Origin: Phoronis australis
Taxonomy: Eukaryota; Phoronida; Phoronidae
NCBI GenBank assembly: GCA_002633005.1
Contig: NMRA01000325.1
Span: 457,331-505,844, forward strand
Length of the DNA: 48,514 nucleotides
Reading direction: 5' to 3'
The translations under genes were made by a program, and so were the position numbers. The notes beneath the pieces were generated by a model that searched no databases, was not told where the DNA came from, and worked only from the letters and a program-made list of their open reading frames with translations. Below, piece by piece: positions 33,300 through 45,240 of the stretch. Each line of letters starts with the position of its first letter. The stretch's first letter is position 1.

Positions 33300-35069
33300 A
33301 CTGTGACAGTTAACTTTGGTATTGTCATGTTAATTAGGAATGCTAAGCTGCCATATTATAAAACGGCCAACCCAGGGCAAATACCACAGTTTGAGGCGCT
33401 GATTTTGACCTTATCACTGCTTTGCATCAATAACTCAAGACACCTAAAAAAAAGACCTAACTTACTGAAAGTACACTCTGTGGGGTTTCTCAAAGATGAA
33501 AAAATTCAACTGTCATATAATTTTGCTTTGATAAGTCCACTGAAAAAACCCGAAATGCCAAAAATGTTGTTTTGGCCTGTTTGCGTCTAAAATCACAAAT
33601 TCACGACTTCATCGGTACAGCACACCTTAGATTCCGGAAATTTATGTTAAAATATGTCATCACCAACTGCATTTTTGGCAATTTCCACTTGAGGTCTGAA
33701 GGGTACCTGTATTCGTGCCAAAAGTTCCCCACTTAACAAGAACGTGCTTTGAAAACGCTGGTACCTCCGTATGCGGGAAGACCAGTTTTTTACATAACTG
33801 TTTATTCAATCTCAAGAAATTGAACAAAGAGTGATACAATTACTACAAGAAGTCGATAACATTATATGCAGGCAGATTAACAATTATAATAACAAGAACT
33901 ATAAAATTCCTTTGGTATAACAACAAAATACGATCTAGTTACAAAAAACAGGCAAACACACAAAAAGCAAAAAAAACAGAAAATCTATTAAGTAAATTAA
34001 AATTTTAGTTTGCTATTATAAATGAAATATATTCAGATGAAAGTTAAGTTGATTGGTAGGTGTGGTAAATGGAGGTCACATCAATATTTCGGAATCAAGA
34101 GCCTGGAAGAGATGGACACGATCTATTTGATTGACAGGGCATTTAAGAAAAAAATAACACTATTTAAGCAGTCAGATTTACAAATATTTTATACCTTTTG
34201 AAAGTTATGTTGAAATTTACAGTTCTGCATGTTCTACTCTAATTGTCTTTCACGTACTCAACCCAACGACTAAAATTTCATACGCTTTCTGCCTGTGGCG
34301 TTTAGATAATGAATTTTCTTATCCCAATCCAGTTCCAAGTATGACAGAACACACAAAATTTTATCAAACTATTTTGTATTGTACACCCTTTTACATTTCT
34401 TGGGTTTTAATTCATGCATTGTATAATACGGTACTCTATATTAGTTTGAAAGATTGTAAGTATTCCGTAAACTATTTAATTATTTGTATTCTGTAGTTTT
34501 TAGGATTGGTCCAGGGTCTATTTTTATTCTAGAAATCGAACCTGAAATTATTTTTTGATACTTCCGTTAAAATTTGTGCAAAATAAAGATAGGTATCTCT
34601 AGGTGCTCTAGTATATTAAGGTTTTCATGGATGACTGTCTAATCCGAGCAATACTTGTAATCTCGTGGAAGTTTTTACTCGAGCTTGTAACGAACTTGGG
34701 ATTAAGCACTTGTTTGCACAAAGTCTCTATGCAGATAAAGGTTGATAGCTATGCTAGACAGCCATGACATTTGTAAATATCACCACTTCGTGTGTAGGGT
34801 TTTCTGAGAGTGCAGTCGGAAAGAGTAACGACTGGTAACTCGGCTACTTTATTATTTGGTATCGTAGTCTCAACTCATACGCAACTTCCGGGCCATTAAT
34901 CAAACTACAGTGGTGGTGAGCGATTGTAAGTATCTGACAAATATAAAATATACTGCCCTGATAAAAGATGTTTCATTTCTTCTGACGATGTGAATATTTT
35001 ATAAAATTAGCAAAAAAGCAGACAGTTTTCAGTTTTTCTGGACTCATCACCTACAACATCAGTTCTTAA
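33300..35069. other. AT-rich non-coding stretch
   Basis: No recognisable gene. Several A-rich and T-rich runs occur (33900-34000). The 97-codon plus frame at 33297-33590 has no known domain. Confidence 0.35.
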
Positions 35070-35220
35070 CTAGAAAGATTATTGTCACGTCGTGACAATA
35101 ACGGACTCTGCGCGTGCGTATTACTGGAATTATTATGGGAAGTTACTGACAGCAACCCGTTTACCAATATAAAAAGGAATTCTTTAAAATTGTAGGAGAA
35201 ATTACATATTAATTTTTTGA

Positions 35221-36250
35221 TGACCTTCCACTAATTGACCTCTTCCCGTGCATTATGAGCCCCGATGAAGGAGTAATTGTTAACTCGATTAAAAGTGTGG
35301 TTAATGCTAATAATCACAGATGTTTTACTTTAAGCACTTCAGAATACAAGATGAATGAAGTGGTCAAACTTTCAGAAGAAAAATGCACCTAATGACTCCA
35401 TGGGTGCACCAAATGACCTGAAAATTTAGAATTCAAACTCAATCGCACTTAGTAAACAGTTATGTAATTCTGAAGTCTCTAACTAATTCAAAATTTTAGT
35501 TTGCACTCAATGACCTTTGACCTATTTTTTCTTATTGGTTAGGCCTATTGCGAAGTAAAGTAGAGTATTCACTTGGCATTTTGACTTACACCAGTGTGCT
35601 GAAATTCAAAAGAATTCCTTGAAAAACGTAAGAGATATAAGATTTTGAACGTTACATGACCTTTGCACTAATTGACCTCATCTAGTGCATTTTAAGCATC
35701 TTTAGGAGAATTATTGCAAAGCCCATGGAAAATGTGTTTAACGCTGAGAATCACAGTTGTCTAACGGTTAACACATCAGAAAATTTGCTGATTGAAAAGG
35801 TCAAATTTTCAGAAGAAAAATGCACCTAATGACCCCATGTTGGCACTAAATGACCTGAAACTTTGGATTCCGATTTGATTTACCTGTGGCAATCAGACCT
35901 GTCAATTTGAAATGTCTAGCTCAAAATTTTAGTTTGCACGTAATGACCTTTGACCTATTTCACCTAATTGGATGACCCGATTACTTAGAAAAGTCATTTT
36001 TTAAATTGTCATGTTGACATATACCTGTGCACTGAATTTGAAAAAGATAGCTTTAAAACTGAAGGAGTAGCATTTTGAAAATTAAATGACCTTTGCACCA
36101 AACGACCTCTTCCAGTGCAATATAGAAAATGATTATATAACCAATCAAAATTTATATACTGTCAAAAGCCATATGCTGAATTTAAAGACCGTACATGCAC
36201 CCAATTTGGAGTTATTAAGCCTCAAAGTTGGTCGGAAGAAGAATAAGAAT
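35221..36250. repeat. About 430-bp internal monomers of the Helitron-like unit
   Basis: Within one unit, related blocks begin at 35221, 35657 and 36087, each with a TGACCTT-xCAC-AxxGACCTC start and a GTGCAxTA core. Two are full-length and the third is partial. The same monomer structure recurs in the other three units. Each monomer contains several GCACCTAATGACC-type motifs, so it is itself built of short repeats. Confidence 0.75.
35511..35523 (-). promoter_or_regulatory. DR1-type nuclear-receptor motif, first of eight
   Basis: TGACCTTTGACCT is the exact inverse of AGGTCAAAGGTCA, the DR1 element bound by RXR, HNF4, PPAR and COUP-TF type receptors. Further copies lie at 35944, 36686, 37111 (last base changed), 41654, 42087, 42831 and 43193, one per monomer. 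Matches are exact, but binding is an inference. Confidence 0.6.
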
Positions 36251-37549
36251 AAGAAGAACTAGAAAGATTATTGTCACGGCGTGACAATAATGGACTGCGC
36301 GTGGGTATTACTGGAATTGTTTGGGAAGTTACTGACAGCAACCAATGTGAAAAGGAATTCGTTAAAATTTTAGGAGAAATTACATGTTAATATTTTGATG
36401 ACCTTTCCGCTAATTGTTCTCTTCCGGTGCATTATGAAACCCGACCAGGGAATAATTGTAAACACAATTTAAAGTGTGGTAACTGCTAAGAATCACAAAT
36501 GTTTTACTTTAAGCACTTCAGAATACAAGATGAATGAAGTGGTCAAACTTTCAGAAGAAAAATACACCTAATGAACCCTTGGGTGCACCAAATGACCTGA
36601 AAATTTAGAATTCAAACTCAATTGCAATTAGTGAACAGATATGTAATTTTGAAGTCTCTAGCTCAAAATTTTAGTTTGTACTCAATGACCTTTGACCTAT
36701 TTTTTCTGATTGGTCAGGCCTATTGCGAAGTAAAGTAGTTGATTTAATTGGCATGTTGACTTACACCAGTGCGCTGAAATTGAAAAGAATTCCTTGAAAA
36801 ACAAAAGAGATATAACATTTTGGACGTTAGATGACCTTTGCACTAATTGACTCTATCCGGTGCATTATAAGCGTTTTTAGGTGAATTATTGCAAAGCCCC
36901 TGAAAAATGTGTTTAATGCTGAGAATCACAGTTGTTGACACATCAGAATACTTGGTGAATGAAAAGGTCAAATTTTCAGAAGAAAAATGCACCTAATGAC
37001 CCCATGTTTGCACTAAATGACCTGAAACTTTAGATTCCGAATTGAATTACCTGTGCCAATCAAACCTGTGACTTTGAAGTGTCTAGCTCAAAATTTTAGT
37101 TTGCACCTAATGACCTTTGACCAGTTTAACCTGATTGGATGACCCAATTACTTAGAAAAGAATTTTTTTAAATTGCCTCATTGATTTATACCTGTGTACC
37201 GAATTTAAAAAGAATAGCTTTTAAAATAAAGGAGTAGCATTTTGAAAATTACATGACCTTTGCACCAAATGACCTCTTCCGGTGCATTATGGAATATTAT
37301 TATATAACGAGTCAAATTTTATGTACTGTCAAAACTAATATGCTGAATTTAAAGACTGTACCTGCACCCAATTTGGAGTTATTAAGCCTCAAAGTTGGTC
37401 GGAAGAAGAATAAGAATAAGACTAAGATTAAAATTGAAGAAAAACCCAAGAACAACAGTACTCTGCGCTTACACGCGCAGAGTAATAAGAAGAATAAAAT
37501 TGAAGAAAACCCAGGAACAACAGTACTCTGCGCTTACACGCGCAGAGTA

Positions 37550-40500
37550 ATCAATGAGGTCATTTCCAATGACAACACTGACTGCGTTGCAGACCTGTAG
37601 AGTTAAAAAAGTTCCAGTTTATCAAACAATCAACCAGGCGCTAAACTTATGCACCTCATACGCAAGTTTTTAGTATCAACTTTGTCACATTTATAAAGGG
37701 AAAATCTAACTCAAGGCAGACAACGTGACCTTTGTAACAAACAATGGCAAGAGGTCACAGCTGCAATGGCAATTATGAATAATTTTACTTCTCAGGCATT
37801 TTTTCCGTTAAATAGTGGGCATCAGACTGAAACCAATAATTTTATTACAATGTCACTGCGTCATTTCCTGAAAAAACTTGGACTTTATTGAAAATAAACA
37901 TTTTGTTGTGCCTTGTCACGGACGGAAGGGTAATCCGGAAGTAACCGTGACTAGGCTCTTTGACTAAGGTCTGCTGAAAGTTCCGTTGCATTTAATATGC
38001 TCTCAATCACCTCCAAATCCGAGGTCTGAAGTTTTGTTTTCATTCAAAGTTCTTCCAGTATTAAGTAAGTTATCTGAAAAGTCATTTTGAATAAACGTGA
38101 TCCGGAATTGGTATGATGAGAAAAATATACGTACGTTCACGACATTACGTCAAAAGGAATGATGGCGAATATCAATGATATCGAATGACTTATTATTGCA
38201 GCTCGGAGGCCGGTAGCAGCTTGGAACAAGATCCAAAAACCATGCTTCTTTACAGCATTTCCAATCCTACACCAGTTGTAAAAGAATTTTACTTTAAAGT
38301 CAGCTTAACAACGAACCTGCTCGGCTTTTCCTAGCCACACCTTTGGGATTTCCAAGCAGTATGTTTTTTCGAAGAAAACAAAACGTATGTACTGCCATCT
38401 ATTGGTATCTGCAGGAAACTCTGATGACGGGTGAACACAGACAAGTTGTCTCTAATAAGCGCAAATGACATGTAGTGAAAGCCAACGAGCAATTCGCTTG
38501 TTTAGTATTACGTTATTTTGACACTTTGGATTAAGTGAATTTAAAATAAGATAGCAAAATTTAAAACAATTGGCCAAATTTGGGTAGTTCTGTAAATCAT
38601 TTGGCCAATCTTAATCCTCAATTCCCCTGTGACATATAATGCGTTGTCGATTTATCCATTCAAACATATAATTTTGTAAAATTCCCCGTTCTAAATTTTC
38701 CATGTTGTGTCCTGAACCGGAAAAAATCCAAGTCCTGCAAAATTTTGAAAAATGTGTGAATGGATATGTATTCCTATTTTGGGTTATTATAGTGGCGGAC
38801 ACGTCATCAATAAACTTCCGAATTAGCCTTCACAGGCTTTGTGCAATAGGGTTATATAGTCGATGAAATGCGTTGCCAAGGTGCAGGTTTGTGTTTATCG
38901 AGATGCTTCCGATATTTTATAATTAAAGCAAACGTGACGTGAAAATCTGGATGACATAAGAGGCTTTTAAGACATTCAATTGTGACGTGCTGATCCCCAG
39001 CTGGAATCATAGATAGGATTCCCATTACGTTACAAAAAATTAAAAGGAATTTTATAAATGCTGTTAAACTGCGTGCAAGGAAATTCGGATATGGGCGAAG
39101 GTTTACACACTGGGCACGCACCTAAATGCGCGCATACTCCACCACAGTTATAACTTAAGTATTTGTCCACTCCATTGTACAATGCAAAATTTTGGTAATT
39201 TTGGTACCTGTAACAACGTCATGTTACATTTCACGGCTGCATGTTGCAATTCATAAGTTTCAAGTACTTAACAGTTGCAGCCAGGCCAGAATTGAAGCCA
39301 TATGAAGCCTCTTAGATGATCAAGATGTAAAGGGATCACAAATGGGTAACTGATGAATCGAGATTTTGATCTTAAGTCGGAAATAATCCCGCGTTCTGTC
39401 CCAGAATGTAACTCTTAATGTAGACCACTTACTGCTGTGAAGTTGGACTCAGTAACCTCAGTTGCCCCTTACTCAGATGAGAAATTGTTTTTGGGTTTGC
39501 AAAGAATTTACAGTTCGTCATTGCTCGAGACCGTAGGTGCTTGACGCATAAAATAACACCCCTTGACAAGCGAAGTTAAAGAGTCAGGTTTAAAGCAATA
39601 AAGAAGTGTCGTGAGTGTTTTCGAAGCCATCTCCAATTTGACTAAGGAACAACTTGAGACTACCTTGAAACGCAAATTTTGATAATTCTAGACTTATTTC
39701 CTAACAGTATATGGTCTAAATCAAAAGTTGGTGTGATGACAAGTGAGTTCAATGCGGAGTTAACGGGTAGCACAAAGAACATCTAGGTGTTCTAACAGTG
39801 ACACACACGTAAAACATACGTTTTGTACGAACCATTTCGTATTGTAATTAAAATAGTTGAATTACGTTGCCACTTTCGACTGAACCAAATGAAAAGGCTT
39901 CCGTTGAGCCAAAAGTTATCGCAGCCCAAAACTGTCGTAACTCAGGATTTGCTGCGATAAGTGGGATCTTTTGATCGCAACTTGAAGTTTTCACAATTAT
40001 TCATGACTTTTTCAATATTCTTTTTCCGACAGTTTATTCAATTCTCCATTTTTTTCGAAAGAATTTACGGAAGCAATGGCAAATGGTCATGGGAGTCCCA
40101 TCCCTGGAGAGTTTTCCCCAAAATGATGTGTAGGAGAGTGACCTGGTACATTCAAAATCCGAACCAAGGCAATACCTCGGCGAGATCGGGAAAACGGATT
40201 ACCCAAGACAATACCGTGTGTCAAGAATCTTACCTCGGTCGCACCATATTTAATTACCTATAGCAGTAGTAGTAATACAAGCAGCACATTTGTTTATTAA
40301 AGTGACACGTGCTTAAATTTAAACAATTGATTTAGAATTTAAAAAACACCCAGCTCATTTGGCTTATAAGTCGCTGATTACATAGTGATAAACAAACACA
40401 TCTTTGGTTCAATAAATCCTTCTTGAACAAAAACAAAAAGCTCCCTGAACAAATTAATCATTAAAAAGCTAAGCTTATCTGTATCAGAATTTTTTTAAAA

Positions 40501-41086
40501 AATGGAATTCAGTTTGCTGGCCTCATTATATCAATTAGTTTTCTACGAAAGTCGCGATACAGAGTACAGTGACACACAAAACGAAGTTTATCTTCTACAG
40601 CATTGAGACCTCATAAGCGACATTACCTATTTTCTGGTTCATTATTAGTGTACCTTCCAACTTAACAAGAACAATAAGATAATAATATGTGTATGTATAT
40701 TCCTCAGCTTTAAATTTTTCTTTAAATGTCATGCAAGTTCTCAATTTAGGTTTTGATCTAATACCCACCTTCCAATTTTCCTCCCCAGTACTTAAGACAA
40801 TAAAATTCATGTTTCACGGTATGGGGACTTGTACTACGTGTTTTTACTGGTCATGATGCGTACGGCGTCGTCATGAGCAAAATCGGCAAACATTCACCGA
40901 CAAGGCATACTTTAGAAGATTGTTTAGCTGCTTACACATGACTTTGTAATGAAACTGTTGGCATACACTCAATGGAAGAATAGTCATTGAGTGTGACAAA
41001 TTACTTTAATAGGGTGCCTGTACTGCCAATGCTTAAGAGCTCTCACTGATTGTTTACACAATGATAAACTTTGAGTGTCAATTTTT
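37550..41086. other. Unique spacer between the inverted Helitron-like copies
   Basis: About 3.5 kb without a recognisable gene or repeat. The longest frames (39961-40263 plus, 100 codons; 38852-39121 minus, 89 codons) have no known motif. If the two arms are independent insertions this is ordinary host DNA; if they moved together it is cargo. Confidence 0.4.
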
Positions 41087-43639
41087 ACTCTGCGCGTGTA
41101 AGCGCAGAGTACTGTTGTTCCTGGGTTTTCTTCAATTTTATTCTTATTCTTATTCTTATTACTCTGCGCGTGTAAGCGCGGAGTACTGTTGTTCCTGGGT
41201 TTTCTTCAATTTTATTCTTCTTATTCTTCATATTCTTATTACTCTGCGCGTGTAAGCGCAGAGTACTGTTGTTCCTGGGTTTTCTTCAATTTTATTCTTA
41301 TGACTCTGCGCGTGTAAGCGCACAGTACTGTTGTTCCTGGGTTTTCTTCAATTTTATTCTTATTCTTCTTATTCTTCCTCCGACCAACTTTGAGGCTTGA
41401 TAACCCCAAATTGGGTGCAGGTACGGTCTTTATATTCAGCATATGACTTTTGACTGACAGAATATAAATTTTGATTGGTTATACAATCGTATTCCATATT
41501 GCACCGGAAGAGGTCGCTTGGTGCAAAGGTCATATAATTTTCAAAATGGTACTCCTTCAGTTTTAAAGCTATCTTTTTCACACAGGTATAAGTCAACATG
41601 ACAGTTTAAAAAATTACTTTTCTAAGTAATCGGGTCATCCAATCAGGTGAAATAGGTCAAAGGTCATTAGGTGCAAACTAAAATTTTAAGCTAGACACTT
41701 CAACTTGACAAGTCTGATTGCCACAGGTAAATCAAATCGGAATCCAAAGTTTCAGGTCATTTAGTGCAAACATGGGGTCATTAGGCGCATTTTTCGTCTG
41801 AAAATTTGACCTTTTCAATCAGCAAGTATTCTGATGTGTCAACTGTTAGACAACTGTGATTCTCAGCGTTAAACACATTTCCCATGGGCTTTGCAATGAT
41901 TCTTCTAAAGATGCTTAAAATGCACCGGATAAGGTCAATTAGTGCAAAGGTCATGTAACGTTCAAAATGTTATATCTCTTACGTTTTTCAAGGAATTCTT
42001 TTCAATTTCAGCACACTGGTGTAAATCAACATGCCAATTGAATACCCTACTTTACTTCGCAATAGCCCTAACCAATCAGAAAAAATAGGTCAAAGGTCAT
42101 TGAGTGCAAACTAAAATTTTGAGCTAGAGACTTCAAAATTACATTTCTGTTTACTAAGTGCTATTGAGTTTGAATTCTAAATTTTCAGGTCATTTGGTGC
42201 ACCCATGGGGTCATTAGGTGCATTTTTCTTCTGAAAGTTTGACCAATTCATTCATCTTGTATTCTGAAGTGCTTAAAGTAAAACATCTAATTTTTAGCAT
42301 TAACCACACTTTTAATCGAGTTAACAATTACTCCCTCATCGGGGCTCATAATGTACCGGAAGAGGTCAATTAGTGGAAGGTCATCAAAAATTTAATATGT
42401 AATTTCTCCTACAATTTGAAAGAATTCCACTTTCATATTGGTAAACGGGTTGCTGTCAGTAACTTCCCATAATAATTCCAGTAATACGCACGCGCAGAGT
42501 CCGTTATTGTCACGCCGTGACAATAATCTTTCTAGTTCTTATTCTTCTTCCGACCAACTTTGAGGCTTAATAACTCCAAATTGGGTGCAGGTACAGTCTT
42601 TAAATTGAGCAGATGAGTTTTGACAGTACATAAATTTTGATTCGTTATATAATCGTATTCTATAATGCGCCGGAAGAGGTCATTTGGTGCAGAGGTCATG
42701 TAATACTTAAAATGCTACTCCTTCTTTATTTTAAAAGCTATTCATTTTAAATTCGGTACGCAGGTATAAGTCAATCAGGCAATTTGAAAATTACTTTTCT
42801 AAGTAATTGGGTCATCCAATCAGGTTAAACAGGTCAAAGGTCATTAGGTGCAATCTAAAATTTTGAGCTAGACACTTCAACTTCACAGGTCTGATTGGCA
42901 CAGGTAATTCAATTCGAAATCTAAAGTTTCAGGTCATTTAGTGCAAACATGGGGTTATTAGGTGCATTTTTCTTCAGAGAATTTGACCTTTTCAATCAGC
43001 AAGTATTCTGATGTGTCAACCGTTAGACAACTGTGATTCTCAGCATTAAACACATTTTTCATGGGCTTTGCAATAATTCTCCTAAAGACGTTTATAATGC
43101 ACCGGATAGAGTTAATTAGTGCAAAGGTCATCTAACATGCCAATTGAATACCCTACTTTACTTCGCAATAGGCCTAACCAATCAGAAAAAATAGGTCAAA
43201 GGTCATTGAGTGCAAACTAAATTTTGAGGTAGAGACTTCAAAATTACATATCTGTTTACTAAGTGCGATTGAGTTTGAATTCTAAATTTTCAGGTCATTT
43301 GGTGCACCCATGGGGTCATTAGGTGCATTTTTCTTCTGAAAGTTTGACCAATTAATTCATTATGTATTCTGAAGTGCTTAAAGTAAAACATCTTTGATTC
43401 TTATCATTAACCACATTTTAAATCGAGTTAACAATTATTCCCTCGTCGGGGTTCATAATGCACCGGAAGAGGTCAATTAGTGGAAAGGTCATCAAAATAT
43501 TAATATGTTATATCTCTTACATTTTTTTAAATTCCTTTTCATATTGGTAAACGGGTTGCTGTCAGTAACTTCCCAAAACAATTCCAGTAATACGCACGCA
43601 CAGTCCATTGTTGTCACGCCGTGACAATAATCTTTCTAG
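41087..43639 (+). mobile_element. Helitron2/Helentron-like dimeric element, right copy
   Basis: The mirror image of the left copy, read on the plus strand. It opens with four tandem 62-80 bp units (starting at 41087, 41161, 41241 and 41303). Each begins with an ACTCTGCGC GTGTAA GCGCAGAGT-type hairpin followed by CTGTTGTTCCTGGG. Unit 3 ends at 42535 and unit 4 (42536-43639) follows directly, again without a 5' hairpin. Both units end in a TTGTCACG-C-CGTGACAA hairpin plus TCTTTCTAG. Inverted CACGCGCAGAGT is intact in unit 3 (42489-42500) and decayed in unit 4. It has the same dimer junction as the left copy and no coding capacity. Confidence 0.65.
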
Positions 43640-44320
43640 TTTACATTTGTTCTTTTTTTGGCTAAATTTTTGTGTTTGAGTACCACCATATAACCATAGA
43701 CAACGCGCATGAGAAGTATACTTGTAATTTGTAGTTTAAGTTATGTGATATTGTATGACACCTACTCTCAAAATATCTGTACGGACTCGTCATGAGCAAC
43801 TGTATACGGTTTCGTATTGAGCTGATTGTGTTTTCAAGTTCTTGTTGCCGTCTAATTATGCATCAATACCAACAGAAAGCAACCCATTCCTATACATATA
43901 AACCAGTATCTTGATAAAAATGCCCTATGACTCTGCAACCGGATTCCCCATCAAACCTTGCTGTCCGATTTACTTCACAGACTATATCTACCAGAAATAA
44001 TTGAGATTTGTTGGTTTCTACGACCTAAACCATGTAAATTCCCTAGCCGACTATTGCGACGACTTCGAACTGGAGGAAATAGTATAAGTACAACAGACCT
44101 CAAGGTTTGTCGCGAGAATGACTCATTACACCGATTACCACACTTACCATTGTAGAACCGTCTATATCTTCTTGAATTTCTCCAATTCCAGTTCACGTCC
44201 CCTCTTAGTGGGCCTACCTCATTCAATCTTAGTGACAAAATGCCACATAGTTTGTGTATACATTCATTCAACTTCAAGCGCAGATGGGGTGGGGATTTGT
44301 TAAAACATTTGTCCCTAATG
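43640..44320. other. Short unannotated stretch
   Basis: Frames at 43958-44155 (plus) and 43975-44277 (minus) overlap and have no recognisable domain. No gene is supported. Confidence 0.35.
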
Positions 44321-44322
44321 AG

Positions 44323-44876
44323 CTACAGTTGTAGCAAATTTCTCAGTTCCTCTACATTCTCATTTTCCTGTTTAAGTCTTTGTTGTCCGTCTTTCAAATT
44401 TGGTTCATCTTCGTAGCCGAACAAGTCAATCTCTCCACCAGACTTATCCACTTTTGATGTAGGCAGTTGCTTAACGTTTGTCATGGCAAAGTTTATTTTC
44501 GATTCTAATGGGTCTCCGCCAGTTTTCTGATATGCTTGAACGCTCACATGAATCTCAAAATCAGTTTCCGTGGAAAAGTTTGAATCCAATACGCCAAAAC
44601 TTTACAGTGTCGTTCGAATACCTCATTGATAGGGTGTTGTTGAGGGTAACAATTCTGCCACGTCTAAATACAGTAAGAATGTTATATTGTCTAAGGGGAA
44701 AGTGACATCTGCATCATGATTAAACTTCAGTGACCCAGGTGTCTGACGTCCCTTAATTCTTTTCAAAGTATCGATCACGCATGGTGTGACATCACATCTT
44801 TCTTTTATTGCTCTGTATTCTCGTCCAAAATCTGTCTCTATATCCCGTTCACACTGTTTTCGCTCTGTGTATTCTT
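44323..44876 (-). pseudogene. Hypothetical coding remnants, two frames
   Basis: Two adjacent minus frames have protein-like composition. The upstream one reads EEYTERKQCERDIETDFGRE... to LLYLDVAELL; the downstream one reads FSTETDFEIHVSVQAYQK... and ends in an acidic LKQENENVEELRNLLQL. A frame change and a stop near 44590-44625 separate them, with no clear splice pair. I do not recognise the family. They may be exons of one gene, a decayed gene, or chance. The upstream frame runs into the MITE at 44884, so its apparent start is not real. Confidence 0.3.
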
Positions 44877-44883
44877 CAGCTTT

Positions 44884-45140
44884 GGGGGGGTCTCGGGGGG
44901 CTCGGAGGAGCCCCCCAATTTGGCGCATTGGGCAAAAAGGTCCGCCTCAGCGAAACGAAAAGTCCGAGTAAACGAGACAAAGGTCCACAAAGTCCACAGG
45001 AATTTGGTCGGCGCGGATGCACAATCGGCAGGCCTGAACCTAGTGGTCCCGTTTTTTTTAATCCTCGTTGATTTGTTTCAGTAAAAAGCCCGCATAACGA
45101 AGAATTTGAGCCCCCCTATATTTTAGGATTGGTGCGCGCA
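44884..45140 (-). mobile_element. GC-rich MITE family, copy 3
   Basis: The reverse complement of the family at 13235 and 14434: it begins GCGCGCACC at 45140 and contains GGGGGGCTCAAATTCTTCG. It ends near 44884 after GGACCTTTTTGCCCAATG and a GGGGGGCTC/GAGCCCCCC stem. The far terminal repeat is lost. It abuts the CT-rich tract leading into the third TPR-TIR copy. Confidence 0.6.
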
Positions 45141-45240
45141 TCGCTCTCCCTCTCCCTCCCTCTTACTAGTTGTGTTTATGTCGTTACTTAAAAACTTGGT
45201 CAGAATATTGCTTCAGATGTTTCACCCTTTTAGATCAATA

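Larger units (their letters stand above)
35070..37549 (-). mobile_element. Helitron2/Helentron-like dimeric element, left copy
   Basis: Read on the minus strand, the element starts at 37549 with an ACTCTGCGC/GCGCAGAGT hairpin (37525-37548). A second such hairpin unit lies at 37460-37483. It ends at 35070 with an 11-bp-stem hairpin (35079-35101) followed by CTAG and a flanking T. The 12-bp 5' end (37537-37548) is repeated in inverse next to the 3' hairpin (35105-35116), like the asymmetric terminal inverted repeats of Helitron2/Helentron elements. Two units are joined head to tail: 37549-36259, complete, and 36258-35070, lacking the 5' hairpin. No Rep/helicase frame is present, so it is non-autonomous. 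The superfamily call is inference from the ends. Confidence 0.65.

Noticed and set aside
41087-41370. CRISPR-like regular repeats
   Set aside because: The repeats are adjacent hairpin units with no unique spacers, no cas-type genes occur, and the genome is eukaryotic.
35070-43639. A hidden Rep/helicase gene in the Helitron-like arms
   Set aside because: All frames in the arms are short and built of the 430-bp monomers; no HUH or helicase motif is visible.
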